64,000 nt of DNA from Azorinus chamasolen (taxonomy: Eukaryota; Mollusca; Bivalvia; Cardiida; Solecurtidae): assembly GCA_963576725.1 (NCBI GenBank), contig OY755242.1:25099869-25163868 (forward strand), written 5' to 3'. Of the stretch, positions 12,201 through 21,323 are shown one piece after another. Each line of letters begins with the position of its first letter. The first letter of the stretch is position 1. Both the position numbers and the translations under genes were made by a program. The notes under the pieces are model-generated. The model was not told the DNA's origin. It ran no database searches and worked only from the letters and a program-made list of their open reading frames with translations.

Positions 12201-12694
12201 TATGGACACAGCAATATGATATAGAAATAAACTACAACACAATAACAAATAGGATACTAGATATTTTTAAACAAAATTGGTATACAAATATAAATAACTC
12301 AAACAGATTATCTTTCTATAATATTTATAAACATGAATTTGAATATGAAAATTATCTAGACCATATAAGTGATAACAAACTTAGAATTTCACTAACCAGA
12401 TTTAGACTGTCATCACACAATCTTAAAATTGAAACAGGCAGATATGAAAACACCCCTAGGGAAGATCGATTATGCGAAAATTGTAATATGAATACGATAG
12501 AATCAGAATATCATTTCCTTCTTGTGTGTCCCAAATATTTATCACTAAGAAAACAATACTTGAAACCATACTTTTGTCGATGGCCAACCATCCAGAAATT
12601 TGAACAAATAATGAGCAGCAGACATAAGAACCAACAGATAAAATTAGCCAAATATCTATACTATGCCTTTAAAATAAGAGAAACAGATCCATAA
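9233..12694 (+). CDS. LINE ORF2: APE endonuclease - reverse transcriptase - CCHC knuckle
   Basis: The frame is open for 1,153 codons. An early LLSWNVNGL (9257-9283) and DIVFLSETW (9332-9358) are typical endonuclease N-terminal motifs; the catalytic set follows, with GDLNSR at 9707-9724 and SDH at 10034-10042. A Gln/His/Asn-rich linker is encoded at about 10660-10745. Reverse transcriptase motifs are IDFEKCFD (catalytic Asp codon at 11204), QGDP at 11381-11392 and FADD at 11507-11518, all intact. The C-terminus carries CX2CX9HX4C (Cys codons at 12473 and 12482). It would nick target DNA and copy the element's RNA. No ATG lies between the frame opening and the endonuclease core, so the natural start is lost by truncation or translation is by re-initiation. 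The clade is not assigned with confidence. Confidence 0.9.
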   Translation, partial: GCREKDVKLLSWNVNGLARKIADPEFISNIRSYDIVFLSETWLSAKTHSNLDIGGYSCFHLLGNKSRNVRKGRYSGGISIYFKNDLDRYISIVEKHQNGIVCIKVSSDLFSFEQDVFICCTYIPPNQSTVINNDNFDFFEEIEIIIEKYKNLGKIFVIGDLNSRTGKTADRLEYDMYIDFDSQLSKDVNIPPRVSCDHVTDCQGKRLIDFCIATSLVIGNGRMHSDLGLGDFTFHSLHGSSVVDYMLLNIDDFACISHFCILDPNEFSDHSGLEISLSGKRKNVEADDILGPRIERVIKWDDSKIEEFKTSLSNNVEDFNTIKQMIYNNENINLISERFIHKLYNCTDEVFGKQIIRKSNKTSSKSNSPWFDKDCYEARNKFKESRNKFVKHKANTDLKNEYITAKSTYNKIKRKAKHAYNSKEKHNLTELSKHQPKQFWKIIKKQYSKQTTQTNTLNIEDLHDHFQSLYNTQDTQTNNNHHQHNNDQQQQQTRQQQAQQQHHDYILDSEITMEELKQAVFSQKNNKSSGIDCITSEIYKHAFEDLSTLLLLLFNRIFLNQEYPTSWGSGIIVPIFKSGDINDAKNYRGITLINLIAKIYSQILLNRLTKWTTFHDKIIDNQFGFQKGKSTIDCIFLLHSIILKTLNRRQKLYCAFIDFEKCFDKLNRSYIFQKLRNENVSERFVNAIKDMYNVVKAAIRFNSEVSPFFYSDIGAKQGDPSSSLLFLYFVNDIIGHLNENTTADDTFTLNEIKLFILLFADDAILFSHSPTGLQLLLNNLNTYCQNWGLKINTKKTKIMIFELGRHTSYEFFLDDTALEVVQSFKYLGMHLFKNGHINRTQKRLAQHAAYALHNLFIVFNQIELNVKDKCKLFDSLVASVLNYGAELLGGHECKNIELIHCKFIRKILGVKKCTNLSGLYGELGRYPMHISRKIIMFKYWLKLLQLNENSLLKSMYNMLKEDADNNITYKGLNWACKIKTYLCEMGLQYIWTQQYDIEINYNTITNRILDIFKQNWYTNINNSNRLSFYNIYKHEFEYENYLDHISDNKLRISLTRFRLSSHNLKIETGRYENTPREDRLCENCNMNTIESEYHFLLVCPKYLSLRKQYLKPYFCRWPTIQKFEQIMSSRHKNQQIKLAKYLYYAFKIRETDP

Positions 12695-12828
12695 CAGCTT
12701 ACTGATTATCTGTTTTGCTTGTTGGTCTGGTGCAGAACTGAGCTGGCCCCATATACCCAAAGATGGGTTTAGTATAGTTTAGCACTGGGTCATCTGACCC
12801 ATAAAATTGTTCTTATCCTCGTGGTTTG

Positions 12829-12876
12829 GTACAGAACTGAACTAATCCCAAAGACAGGGTTGATTTAGTTCTGTAC
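12829..12876 (+). repeat. 3' UTR hairpin of the LINE
   Basis: GTACAGAACTGAACTAATCC pairs with the complement of GGTTGATTTAGTTCTGTAC, leaving a short CAAAGACAG loop. A similar, weaker half (GTGCAGAACTGAGCTGGCCC) starts at 12730. Such 3' structures are often what a LINE reverse transcriptase recognises; that role here is inference. Confidence 0.6.
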
Positions 12877-13109
12877 GGAAACATACATTACGAATATATT
12901 GAAATCGGTAAACATCATATACATGTACTTTTACTTTAGAGAAGATCCTTCATATATATTCATGAACATTTTCATATGACTGTTAACAAAATTTAGCTTC
13001 TCAGCAAACATGATTTGAAATTTCATATATTATAATTATGCCATGCACTTTGTGTACAAATATGACCATATTGGCTATACTATGCGTATGCAAATTTATG
13101 CCAAATAAA

Positions 13110-13130
13110 AGATATGTTATGTTATGTTAT
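13110..13130 (+). repeat. LINE 3' pentanucleotide tail
   Basis: GATATGTTATGTTATGTTAT: about three to four GTTAT units directly before the array sequence resumes. A short-repeat tail in place of poly(A) is known in several LINE clades. Confidence 0.65.
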
Positions 13131-13255
13131 ACTTGGAGATTTCATGAAAAATGGGTCTTTATAATTTGCATATTAAGTATGTACGTTCACATGTCGTTGT
13201 TGCTTTTCACACCTTTGTAGCGTTTAAATAGAACCATGTAACACTTATATATTGG

Positions 13256-13333
13256 GACCCAAGCGGTGGCCGAGGGGAAAGAGCTGCGTCTTTGAATCTC
13301 TAGGTCCTTGTTTCGAATCCCGTCGAAACCAAA
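13256..13333 (+). repeat. tRNA(Ser/Leu)-like sequence, array unit 3
   Basis: A-box half GGTGGCCGAGGGG is intact; the B box is changed to GTTTCGAATCC. It follows the LINE by about 125 bp. Confidence 0.55.
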
Positions 13334-13926
13334 TGCAAATAGAAAAAAGATTCTAATATATATTTTTTTATTCTTCATCTTTTTTGATATTCTTTTCTCT
13401 AAATACATTTTAAAGCAAACAAACTAGAAAACATAAGCATGCCTCTTGAAACTTGCTATGGACTTTTTAAAGCATTATGCTATATTAACATACAGTCCTG
13501 GTGTCAATAGTATGCATTTCGATGAAACTTAGAGGCAGGATCCAGCATTTGTGCTAGGACAACTATGAATTCGAAAGTACCATGTTCAATTTAAAATTGT
13601 CACCTGCTCATTATTTTGTGTATTGCATATATAATTATGTATATTCAATTAGTCTATGCTTTGCATAGTTTTATTTTAAAATTGTCAAACATCTAGGATC
13701 CTGATCACAGACCGACACACACAATGTACAACTGGCAATTAGGTCACGATAACCTGCATAATATTTGAAAACTTAGTTTGTTTCAAAAGGAATTACTGCA
13801 CAGTTCAAACTGACTATAAAAAAATCCTTGAGATCTTAACAATAATTACATCATCAAAAACAATAGTTTAAAAAGGTACATGTATATAGACACAGAGCGC
13901 AAATGGAACGGATCCATGTAAGAAAC

Positions 13927-14170
13927 TTGATTCCTGTTCTATGTTTATTCCAAATTTCAATACCTACTGAATATTCATGAACAAAATAGTTATAATGAAA
14001 CATGAAAATTGGCAATTAGTAGCCATTTAAGAAAGTAAACAAAAAGATCTTTCAAATTCCATTAGCCAACAGAGCAGACCCTGATCAGACGACTCCTATA
14101 GGAGTAATCAGATCTGGGTCTACTCTGTTTAAAAACGCGTGTAAAACATTTATATGAAGGAAAGGATTAA
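13927..14170 (+). mobile_element. Family B MITE inside array unit 3
   Basis: TTGA left, TTAA right; the terminal GGGTTAA is GGATTAA here and in unit 4. Hairpin tip is CTCCTATAGGAGT. Confidence 0.65.
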
Positions 14171-14364
14171 GTGTTCTAGCACCCAGTCTCTCCTCTCTAC
14201 CAATTTGTACAGCTGAATAAGTCAGTTTGGAAACATTTTTGCAACTTTAGATTAAACAGACATGGTAGCAAATAGTGAAAACCCTTCAAACGGGCCCATT
14301 AAGGAGGTGTTTGATCTGGGTCTGCACTATTTTCATAAATGCGTTTGTCAAAATAGCTAGGTAG
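14107..14364 (+). repeat. Left copy of a 258-bp repetition flanking the L1-like fragment
   Basis: The segment from ATCAGATCTGGGTCTAC to CTAGG(G)TAG is present both here and at 17421-17678, on either side of the LINE fragment. It is ordinary array sequence, so a rearrangement has duplicated it across the insertion. Confidence 0.75.
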
Positions 14365-14365
14365 T

Positions 14366-15688
14366 TTCTGAATTTACTAAAGTATGTGCGCATTATTGTC
14401 TTATACTGTTTGCTTTGTAATTTTAGATTTTGTTTGTTCCGTTCATTTCTATATTTTTTATAATGTGCCTTTGCAAAATGGAATCTTTTCCTTGCCTGTT
14501 TACATTTATGACCGTACCACGACGGTGGTCTACACGGCTCACTGTGGTGAATTGCGAATCTCTGTGTTGTACCCGTGTACTTTCTTTCGAAGCTTTTTTC
14601 GGCATAATCACTGAATATTTTAGTAATTAATTCCACAGAATTATCTATATCATTTTGATGTAAAGTGTCTTTCTTCTGAAGGTTATTTAAGAGTGAATAC
14701 AAATGATCAATTTCTTCTAGGTTTATATTTTGTATGAATGTGTCTGATCTGGATTTTTCCCATAGGGTGGGTTTCATTTCATGGGTGCTGTTACATGTAC
14801 AGGGATATGCATTAACACTTTCCAATCGTATGCTAACTGGGCAGTGAACGTCAGATAGCATCGGACAAAAATCATGTACATACAATGAATCTATGAGTGG
14901 GACAAATTAACATTACATATAAAATAGTCGATTGTGCTGGTGTTATTCGATGTTACGCTACCCGCTAAATCGCCAACAGTACGGCCATTCAATATATATA
15001 AGTTATTTTCATGCAGAAAATCTATAAATTTATTCCCGTAATTATTGGAGAGTCTATCGCTGTTATTTCTCTGTAAGGTGATATTACTATTTTCAAAACA
15101 GCTTAATTCATTTTCAAATTCGTTGGCTATCTCGGTAAGATTTTGAGAGTCAAATATATAATTGTCAGTTTCTATAAAATCGATCAAATTCTTTGTGCGA
15201 GAGTTATTGTCTCCGAACAAACAAATAATTTTGTATTTTTCTGAGAGTCCATTTAGCTCCTGCTGAATTTCGTAATATGGCTCTGTAACTGCATATACTG
15301 AATTTTCCGGTGGTATGTAAAACACGCCAAAAAGAACATCGTCTTTGTGCATGCACCGCTTAGATAAAGCAAACCACTGTATTACCTTACTATCGCTATC
15401 AATAACTTTAACATGCTGGCAAAGCTCATTTCGTATTAAAAGAGCGATACCACCAGATTTGCGCTTAGCAAATGACTTTCTATTTTTATAAAATACTTTG
15501 AATCCGGCTATATTAATAGAATCTAGATCGTCCAATTTAGTCTCTTGCAGCCCAATTATATCATAATTTTTGATGAATTGTAAGAATTCTGGGCAGTTGT
15601 GTTTGCTTATTAAGCCACATACGTTTAGCGACAGTACATTGATAAAACTGTTCTTGTCAGTCTGTTCACGGACAGTCACGTGCTGCAC
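14366..15688 (-). pseudogene. L1-like ORF2 endonuclease domain, frameshifted and cut
   Basis: The first frame (15688-14891) has VLSLNVCGL, IIGLQETK, FYIPPEN, GDNNSRT and IDYFICNVN, the usual order of an AP-endonuclease-type LINE domain. The frame then ends and the continuation (LYVHDFCPMLSDVHCP, with the SDxH element) lies in another frame from about 14905 downward, so one frameshift separates the two parts. The second frame runs out of the LINE into array sequence at 14365. All of the reverse transcriptase is missing, so it cannot mobilise itself. Confidence 0.8.
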
Positions 15689-15743
15689 GTGTATATCTCC
15701 CGTTAAATCCTACCTATGGGTTTGATCGGTGATCTCGTTCTCG

Positions 15744-17261
15744 CTAGCCTTGGGCGTTAACTTGCGGATTTCCAATGGCGTCGTCGTTGCTATGGCTACT
15801 ACTTTCGGTTTGATTCGATTTTGACCTTTTATTGTTGATGTCTTCAAGTGAGGATCTTGCTTTCTGTTTCGACCGTATGTCAGCCCGTATAGGGGTCACA
15901 TTCTCATTTCCCTGTGTGTTTAACGGCTCAAACCTGTTTCTACTGTCACCGTTATGCGATTTCGTTCTCTGTATTTGAGCGTATCGTCTCTTGGTGTTGT
16001 TCTGTGGTGGGGTGCGAGTATTTTGGGTCTCATCTGGCGGTGTTTTTTCGGGTTTCTCTGGGATATATTACGCGTCGTTAACATACAGTTTGTCTTTGAT
16101 GAGCACCACTTTGTTTCGCTTATCTTGTTTAAGCTACCGCATTACCGGATACAATTCTTTCCTCCGTGTTTCTATTTCACGAGGGAACTGTCCACGCACA
16201 CTATACCCGTTTCTCTCCTTATTCAGATCAAAACTGGCTTTCCTGATTTTCTCACGATCTCTATACTTCTCAAACTTTGCTACTACTGGTCTGGGCTTCA
16301 CGTGCCCTTCTTTCCTACCCCCTAGTCGGTGTACACTGTCAAATGTTATTGCATCAATAGTATCTGGGGAATCTGGGAGTACTTATGTTTTCAAAAACTC
16401 TCTGAGAACCGATTCTGTATCCTCAGCTTTTGCTTCGGTGGTACCTATTTCTTTCAACCCGAAAAACAAGAGATTTTCCCTCATCGATCTAGATTTCAAA
16501 TCTAATAGGTCTTCCGATATGTTACTCAGACTTTCGTTAGACTGTTCTAGTTTCTGTAGCAGATGCTTGTTTTCGCTCTTAAGCTCGGATATTTCTCTAT
16601 CAACCTGTGACTTTCCCTCAATATATTCATCAAATATACCACTCATTGTTTGGCATGACTGTTCTACGTCTGATACTTTAACTGACAAGTTCTTGTTTTC
16701 AATTTTTAGATTTACAACATCTGCCATTAATACAGATATGTTTTGTTCAATTGGATGCAATTTTGACACAGTCGATTCAATGGCCGTCAAACGGGACAAA
16801 ACACCGGCATTAGTCTGTTGGAACTGTTGCATGAGGGAAAACATGCTATTATTCGTTTGCGTCTGTGCTATATTGGGTATGCCGTTATTGGTCATTTGAT
16901 TCATGTATGGCTGTTGTCCTTCTATCTGACCTACATTGCTGTGAATTGGCTGGGTCGGGGAATGATAAGACTGGTAATGTTGCATTCCTTGCATTCCATT
17001 GACATGGGCATTGTTATGGTTTGGGGCTTCCAGCAATTGCATAAATTGGCTATTACAGTCTGCTTGATTCATAATGTTTCCACTATAATTGTTTCCTCTG
17101 TATAGATCTGCGTTCATGGTATGGTATTGAACCTGCTCACCTTGATTGCCTGGTTGAGCTATGGGACCTACCCCACCCGTCGCCATATTCTGTTCTTTGT
17201 TCGGGTTTGGCGCCTCAGAGGAAGGTTGACTGTTTTGCTTTTTCCGTGAAGATCTCGTCAT
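15744..17261 (-). pseudogene. L1-like ORF1 (coiled coil + RRM-like), three nonsense codons
   Basis: An ATG at 17261 follows the 5' leader. The frame encodes a basic start, an Asn/Gln/Met-rich stretch (codons ~20-150), a heptad-rich coiled coil (~155-265) and then RSMRENLLFFGLKE, the usual opening of the L1 ORF1p RRM/transposase_22 domain. A TAA at 16385-16383 interrupts it; the same frame continues without shift through FDSVHRLG and KPRPVVAKF to TAG at 16136-16134, TAA at 16070-16068, and a natural-looking TAG at 15746-15744. The protein would bind element RNA. Length to the last stop is ~505 codons, longer than typical L1 ORF1p. Confidence 0.8.
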
Positions 17262-17420
17262 TTTTCACATTAATAGCACAGTATCCGATTTGTCCGTATA
17301 AAAATCAGTCCGTTAGTTTGCAACCGGTGCGTTTAAAACACTTCAATTATAACAAAATCAAATTTAAAGTCAGAGCTCCATTTTGTAACAACCACTCTCA
17401 CCGGAACCGGAAACCTTCTC

Positions 17421-17678
17421 ATCAGATCTGGGTCTACTCTGTTTACAAACGCGTGTAAAACATTTATATGAAGGAAAGGATTAAGTGTTCTAGCACCCAG
17501 TCTCTCCTCTCTCCAGTTTGTACAGCTGAATAAGTCAGTTTGGAAACATTTTTGCAACTTTAGATTAAACAGACATGGTAGCAAATAGTGAAAACCCTTC
17601 AAACGGGCCCATTAAGGAGGTGTTTGATCTGGGTCTGCACTATTTGCATAAATGTGTTTGTCAAAATACCTAGGGTAG
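17421..17678 (+). repeat. Right copy of the 258-bp repetition
   Basis: This matches 14107-14364 with the same unit-3 variants (GGATTAAG, GGGCCCATTAAGG); array sequence continues from here as unit 3. Confidence 0.75.
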
Positions 17679-17743
17679 TTAGGGTATCACTGGTAAATCT
17701 CTGAAATACATTCAAAAGTATAGATTTGTCCCCTTTTACAATA

Positions 17744-17948
17744 CAGTAAAACACCTTTTAACCCGACTTCTAGAAGATAAGAATTTAGATACTTTTTAGG
17801 CAGGTGGCTGCTTAATGCAGGGTGAAAGTCATGCCGAAAGCTCCGGGAGGAGCTTTCTGCATTATATTCATCCTGCATTAAGCTGCCACCTGTCTCCAAG
17901 ACTGATATTTATACTGAATTTAACGTCTGGTTTAGAGGGGTTTTACCG
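17744..17948. mobile_element. F1 MITE inside array unit 3
   Basis: CAGTAAAACACCTTTTAACC to GGGGTTTTACCG between TA dinucleotides. The hairpin tip is AAAGCTCCGGGAGGAGCTTT, longer than in units 1 and 2. Confidence 0.7.
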
Positions 17949-18748
17949 TACATGTATTTTTGAAATTCTATTTCTTTCATACCAGATCTTAGCAACAACG
18001 TCGCACGACCATTGATAAAATACATCAGGAAACATTGTAATGTCGCAATGGAATCGAATTTCTGCATTTGAATTTCCGTTCTACCCCAAAAATAGTACCA
18101 TTAATGTTCGATAGTTCACACAATGTTGACAGTGTATCGAAATATCAACCGTGGCTGTTATAATCAAATAATTCATTTCAGTTATATGTCCATTTCATGT
18201 ACCTCCAACAATTATATAATGTTCTGCAAAAATCTAACTATTACAACGCTCAATGTTTCAAAAGGGCTGTTCCAAAATTCAAACAAGTCAAGCTAAAATG
18301 AGCTTATGGTTAATATTTAGGAACTTTCCAAACAAAAGTGTAACATGACAAACAGTGCAGATCCTGATTAGAGGGCTCCTCTATGAGCCTTCTTACCTGG
18401 GTCTCCTCTGTTTGCAAAGGACATAAGTGACTAGGCAAAAAGGGGCATTTAACTCAGAATCCGACAACCATATATCGGACTTCTGTAAATACAACAGGAA
18501 GGGTATGAGACTTTCAGAATCCGACGACCTTATGTCGGACTTCTGTTGTAATAAGACACCATGCAGTTTGAACAATGGCGTTTGGATTGACAGTAGGTCA
18601 TTTGTAAAATCTATTAATTTTATGCTTGGAGATTTCATGAAAAATGGGTCTGTATAATTTGCATATTAAGTATGTACGTTCACATGTCGTTGTTGCTTTT
18701 CACACCTTTGTAGCGTTTAAATAGAACCATGTAACACTTATATATTGG

Positions 18749-18826
18749 GACCCAAGCGGTGGCCGAGGGGAAAGAGCTGCGTCTATGAATCTCTAGGTCC
18801 CTGGTTCGAATTCCGTCGAAACCAAA
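18749..18826 (+). repeat. tRNA(Ser/Leu)-like sequence, array unit 4
   Basis: A box GGTGGCCGAGGGG at 18759-18770, B box GGTTCGAATT at 18803; one substitution in the B box relative to unit 2. Confidence 0.55.
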
Positions 18827-19417
18827 TGCAAATAGAAAAAAGATTCTAATATATTTTTTATTCTTTATCTTTTTTTTATATTATTTTCTCTAAATACATT
18901 TTAAAGCAAACAAACTAGAAAACATATGCATGTCTCTAGAAACTTGCTATGGACTTTTTAAAGCATTATGCTATATTAACATACAGTCCTGGTGTTAATA
19001 GTATGCATTTCGATGAAACTTAGAGGCAGGATCCAGCATTTGTGCTAGGACAACTATGAATTCGAAAGTACCATGTTCAATTTAAAATTGTCACCTGCTC
19101 ATTATTTTGTGTATTGCATATATAATTATGTATATTCAATTAGTCTATGCTTTGCATGGTTTTATTTTAAAATTGTCAAACATCTAGGATCCTGATCACA
19201 GACCGACACACACAATGTACAACTGGCAATTAGGTCACGATAACCTGCATAATATTTGAAAACTTAGTTTGTTTCAAAAGGAATTACTGCACAGTTCAAA
19301 CTGACTATAAAAAAATCCCTGAGATCTGAACAATAATTACATCATCAAAAACAATAGTTTAAAAAAGTACATGTATATAGACACAGATCGCAAATGGAAC
19401 GGATCCATGTAAGAAAC

Positions 19418-19660
19418 TTGATTCCTGTTCTATGTTTATTCCAATTTCAAAACCTACTGAATATTCATGAACAAAATAGTTATAATGAAACATGAAAAAT
19501 GGGAATTAGTAGCCATTTAAGAAAGTAAAGAAAGAGATCTTTCAAATTCCATTAGCCAACAGAGCAGACCCTGATCAGACGACTCCTATAGGAGTAATGA
19601 GATCTGGGTCTACTCTGTTTACAAACGCGTGTAAAACATTTATATGAAGGAAAGGATTAA
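19418..19660 (+). mobile_element. Family B MITE inside array unit 4
   Basis: TTGA left, TTAA right, hairpin tip CTCCTATAGGAGT; shares GGATTAA with unit 3. Confidence 0.65.
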
Positions 19661-19921
19661 GTGTTCTAGCACCCAGTCTCTCCTCTCTACCAGTTTGTAC
19701 AGTTGAATAAGTCAGTTTGGAAACATTTTTGCAACTTTAGATTAAACAGACATGGTAGCAAATAGTGAAAACCCTTCAAACGGGCCCATTAAGGAGGTGT
19801 TTGATCTGGGTCTGCACTATTTGCATAAATGTGTTTGTCAAAATACCTAAGGTAGTTAGGGTATCACTGGTAAATCTCTGAAATACATTCAAAAGTATAG
19901 ATTTGTCCCTCTTTTACAATA

Positions 19922-20125
19922 CAGTAAAACCCCTCTTAACCCGACTTCTAGTAGATAAGAATTTAGATACTTTTAGGCAGGTGGCTGCTTAATGCAGGGT
20001 GAAAGTCATGCCGGAAGCTCCGGGAGGAGCTTTCTGCATGATTTTCATCCTGCATTAAGCTGCCACCTGTCTCCAAGACTGATATTTATACTGAATTTAA
20101 CGTCTGGTTTAGAGGGGTTTTACCG
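19922..20125. mobile_element. F1 MITE inside array unit 4
   Basis: CAGTAAAACCCCTCTTAACC to GGGGTTTTACCG with flanking TA. Tip GGAAGCTCCGGGAGGAGCTT as in unit 3. Confidence 0.7.
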
Positions 20126-20544
20126 TACATGTATTTTTGAAATTCTATTTCTTTCATACCAGATCTTAGCAACAACGTCGCACGACCATTGATAAAATAC
20201 ATCAGGAAACATTGTAATGTCGCAATGGAATCGAATTTCTGCATTTGAATTTCCGTTCTACCCGAGAAATAATACCATTGATGTTCGATATTTCATAGTA
20301 GTTCACACAATGTTGAAAGTGTATCGAAATATCAACCGTGGCTGTTATAATCAAATAATTCTTTTCACCCAATTAAATATAATTATTCACATATATCATT
20401 GATTTAGACGATATAATAGTTTAACAGATTTAAAAATATACGTTAACCAATTTTAACTACTGTAGCAGCATAGCAAACAGTTATTTATCGAGAGTTTGTG
20501 GATGCAAACACCTCGATCTAAAGCAGGCAAAGTGTTAACCGACC

Positions 20545-21143
20545 TTAACCCTTTCCCTGGTCTATGTTTATTGAACTTTCAATAATATCTACTTAATTAA
20601 TATTTTGAGACAAAATAGATATAATGAAATATGGAAGGTGGAACATTGTAGCCATTTTTTAAAGTAAAGAATCAGAAATTATATTAGCAAACAGAGCAGA
20701 TGCTGATCAGACGGCTGGCCGCTCCTATATAGGAGCCGTCTAATCAGCGTCTGCTCTACATCTACATCTACATAATACACGCTGCCGTCATCCTTGACTA
20801 CTATAGTGCGGTGGTGGTTTGCGTATGAAAAGGGTAAAGAGAAGTATTAGAACAGTTAGACATCAGTAAAGTAAAGATAGAAGAAAAAAGAAAGATTTGG
20901 CATAGCTTTCGCTCCTCTATCCTTGACCTGTCTGGCTTCCGTGGCGGTACCAGGGCGCACAAAGTCCCCGCCAGCATAACTAATGGATGTCCTATGAGTG
21001 TACTTACATCGGCCGGCTAGTGTAATTAAACTGTGAATGACTGGAGCTCCTGTTTGAAGTGTACCAAACCAGGAGCCTCAGCGATGTTCGCTCTGTTTGC
21101 AAATTAGTGAAAACACATTTATAAATATGAAGGAAAGGGTTAA
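20545..21143 (+). mobile_element. Family B MITE split by a 332-bp insertion
   Basis: TTAACCCTTTCCCTGGTC at the left and GGAAAGGGTTAA at the right. The left arm of the core is GCAAACAGAGCAGATGCTGA; the tip has a small duplication (GGCTGGCCGCTCC). Inside the right arm the sequence breaks after GCTCT and resumes with GCTCTGTTTGC. Confidence 0.7.
20758..21089. mobile_element. Unclassified 332-bp insertion with 5-bp GCTCT duplication
   Basis: GCTCT is repeated at 20753-20757 and 21090-21094, the target being a single GCTCT in intact family B copies. The insert begins ACATCTACATCTACAT, is more GC-rich than its surroundings, and ends near a hairpin (GGAGCTCCTGTTTG against CAAACCAGGAGCCTC, 21040-21079). 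It lacks terminal inverted repeats and a poly(A) tail; no class is assigned. Confidence 0.55.
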
Positions 21144-21282
21144 AATAAAAGTAAATTGTAAGTATAGTATTTTCATTTGATCGTTATTCATGTGTCGTAT
21201 TTTCTATCAATGGAAAAAGAGCAAAAATGCATATAGCAAAATGCATGTAGCACGTGTCCATGTTAATTTAATCAGTGTCACA

Positions 21283-21323
21283 TAATAATAATAATAATAA
21301 TGATAATAATAATAATAATAATA
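21283..21323. repeat. (AAT)n microsatellite
   Basis: About 13 ATA/AAT triplets with one TGA interruption, adjoining the repeat at 21324. Confidence 0.8.

Larger units (their letters stand above)
9201..13130 (+). mobile_element. Non-LTR retrotransposon (APE-type LINE), 5'-truncated
   Basis: Sister array units run without a break across this point (ATTTTATGCTTGGAGATTTC), so the ends can be read directly: unit 2 stops at 9200 and resumes at about 13128. The insert is about 3.9 kb and consists of a ~30-bp leader, one long reading frame, a ~400-bp 3' UTR with hairpins and a GTTAT pentamer tail. No upstream ORF1 is present, which fits 5' truncation by target-primed reverse transcription. A clear target duplication is not visible. 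Confidence 0.85.
14365..17420 (-). mobile_element. L1-like LINE fragment: 5' end, ORF1 and endonuclease, no reverse transcriptase
   Basis: Read on the minus strand, the element starts within ~5 bp of 17420, has a ~160-bp 5' leader, ORF1, then ORF2 as far as the region after the endonuclease, and stops at 14365. Loss of the 3' side with the 5' end kept is the reverse of normal LINE truncation and indicates a later deletion. The host array is at unit position ATCAG on the right and 258 bp further on at the left. Confidence 0.8.
4931..20366 (+). repeat. Tandem array of a ~2.2-kb composite unit, ~3.7 copies
   Basis: The B-box word GGTTCGAAT recurs at 5036, 7227, ~13309 (as GTTTCGAAT) and 18803, and the sequence between recurrences aligns throughout. 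Units are about 5029-7220, 7221-13300, 13300-18795 and 18795-20366 (partial). The second is expanded by a LINE (9201-13130) and the third by a LINE fragment plus a 258-bp repetition. Order inside a unit: tRNA-like sequence, AT-rich spacer, family B element, spacer, F1 element, spacer, a family I-type core, then the next tRNA-like sequence. Shared variants (GGATTAAG for GGGTTAAG, CGGGCCCATT for CGGACCCATC) group the third and fourth units apart from the first two. The array ends at CTTTTC, 20366. Confidence 0.85.

Noticed and set aside
15991..16899. 302-codon plus-strand frame
   Set aside because: Lies antisense to the L1-like ORF1; the minus-strand translation has recognisable coiled-coil and RRM features, so the plus frame is a shadow.
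6230..20192. Repeated ~60-65-codon frames in the array (FHPALSCHLSPRL-type peptides)
   Set aside because: They are translations of the F1 element in each unit; no start context, domain or conservation beyond DNA identity.
20758..21089. Helitron
   Set aside because: A hairpin near one end and lack of inverted ends are suggestive, but there is a 5-bp GCTCT duplication and no A|T target, which Helitrons do not make.
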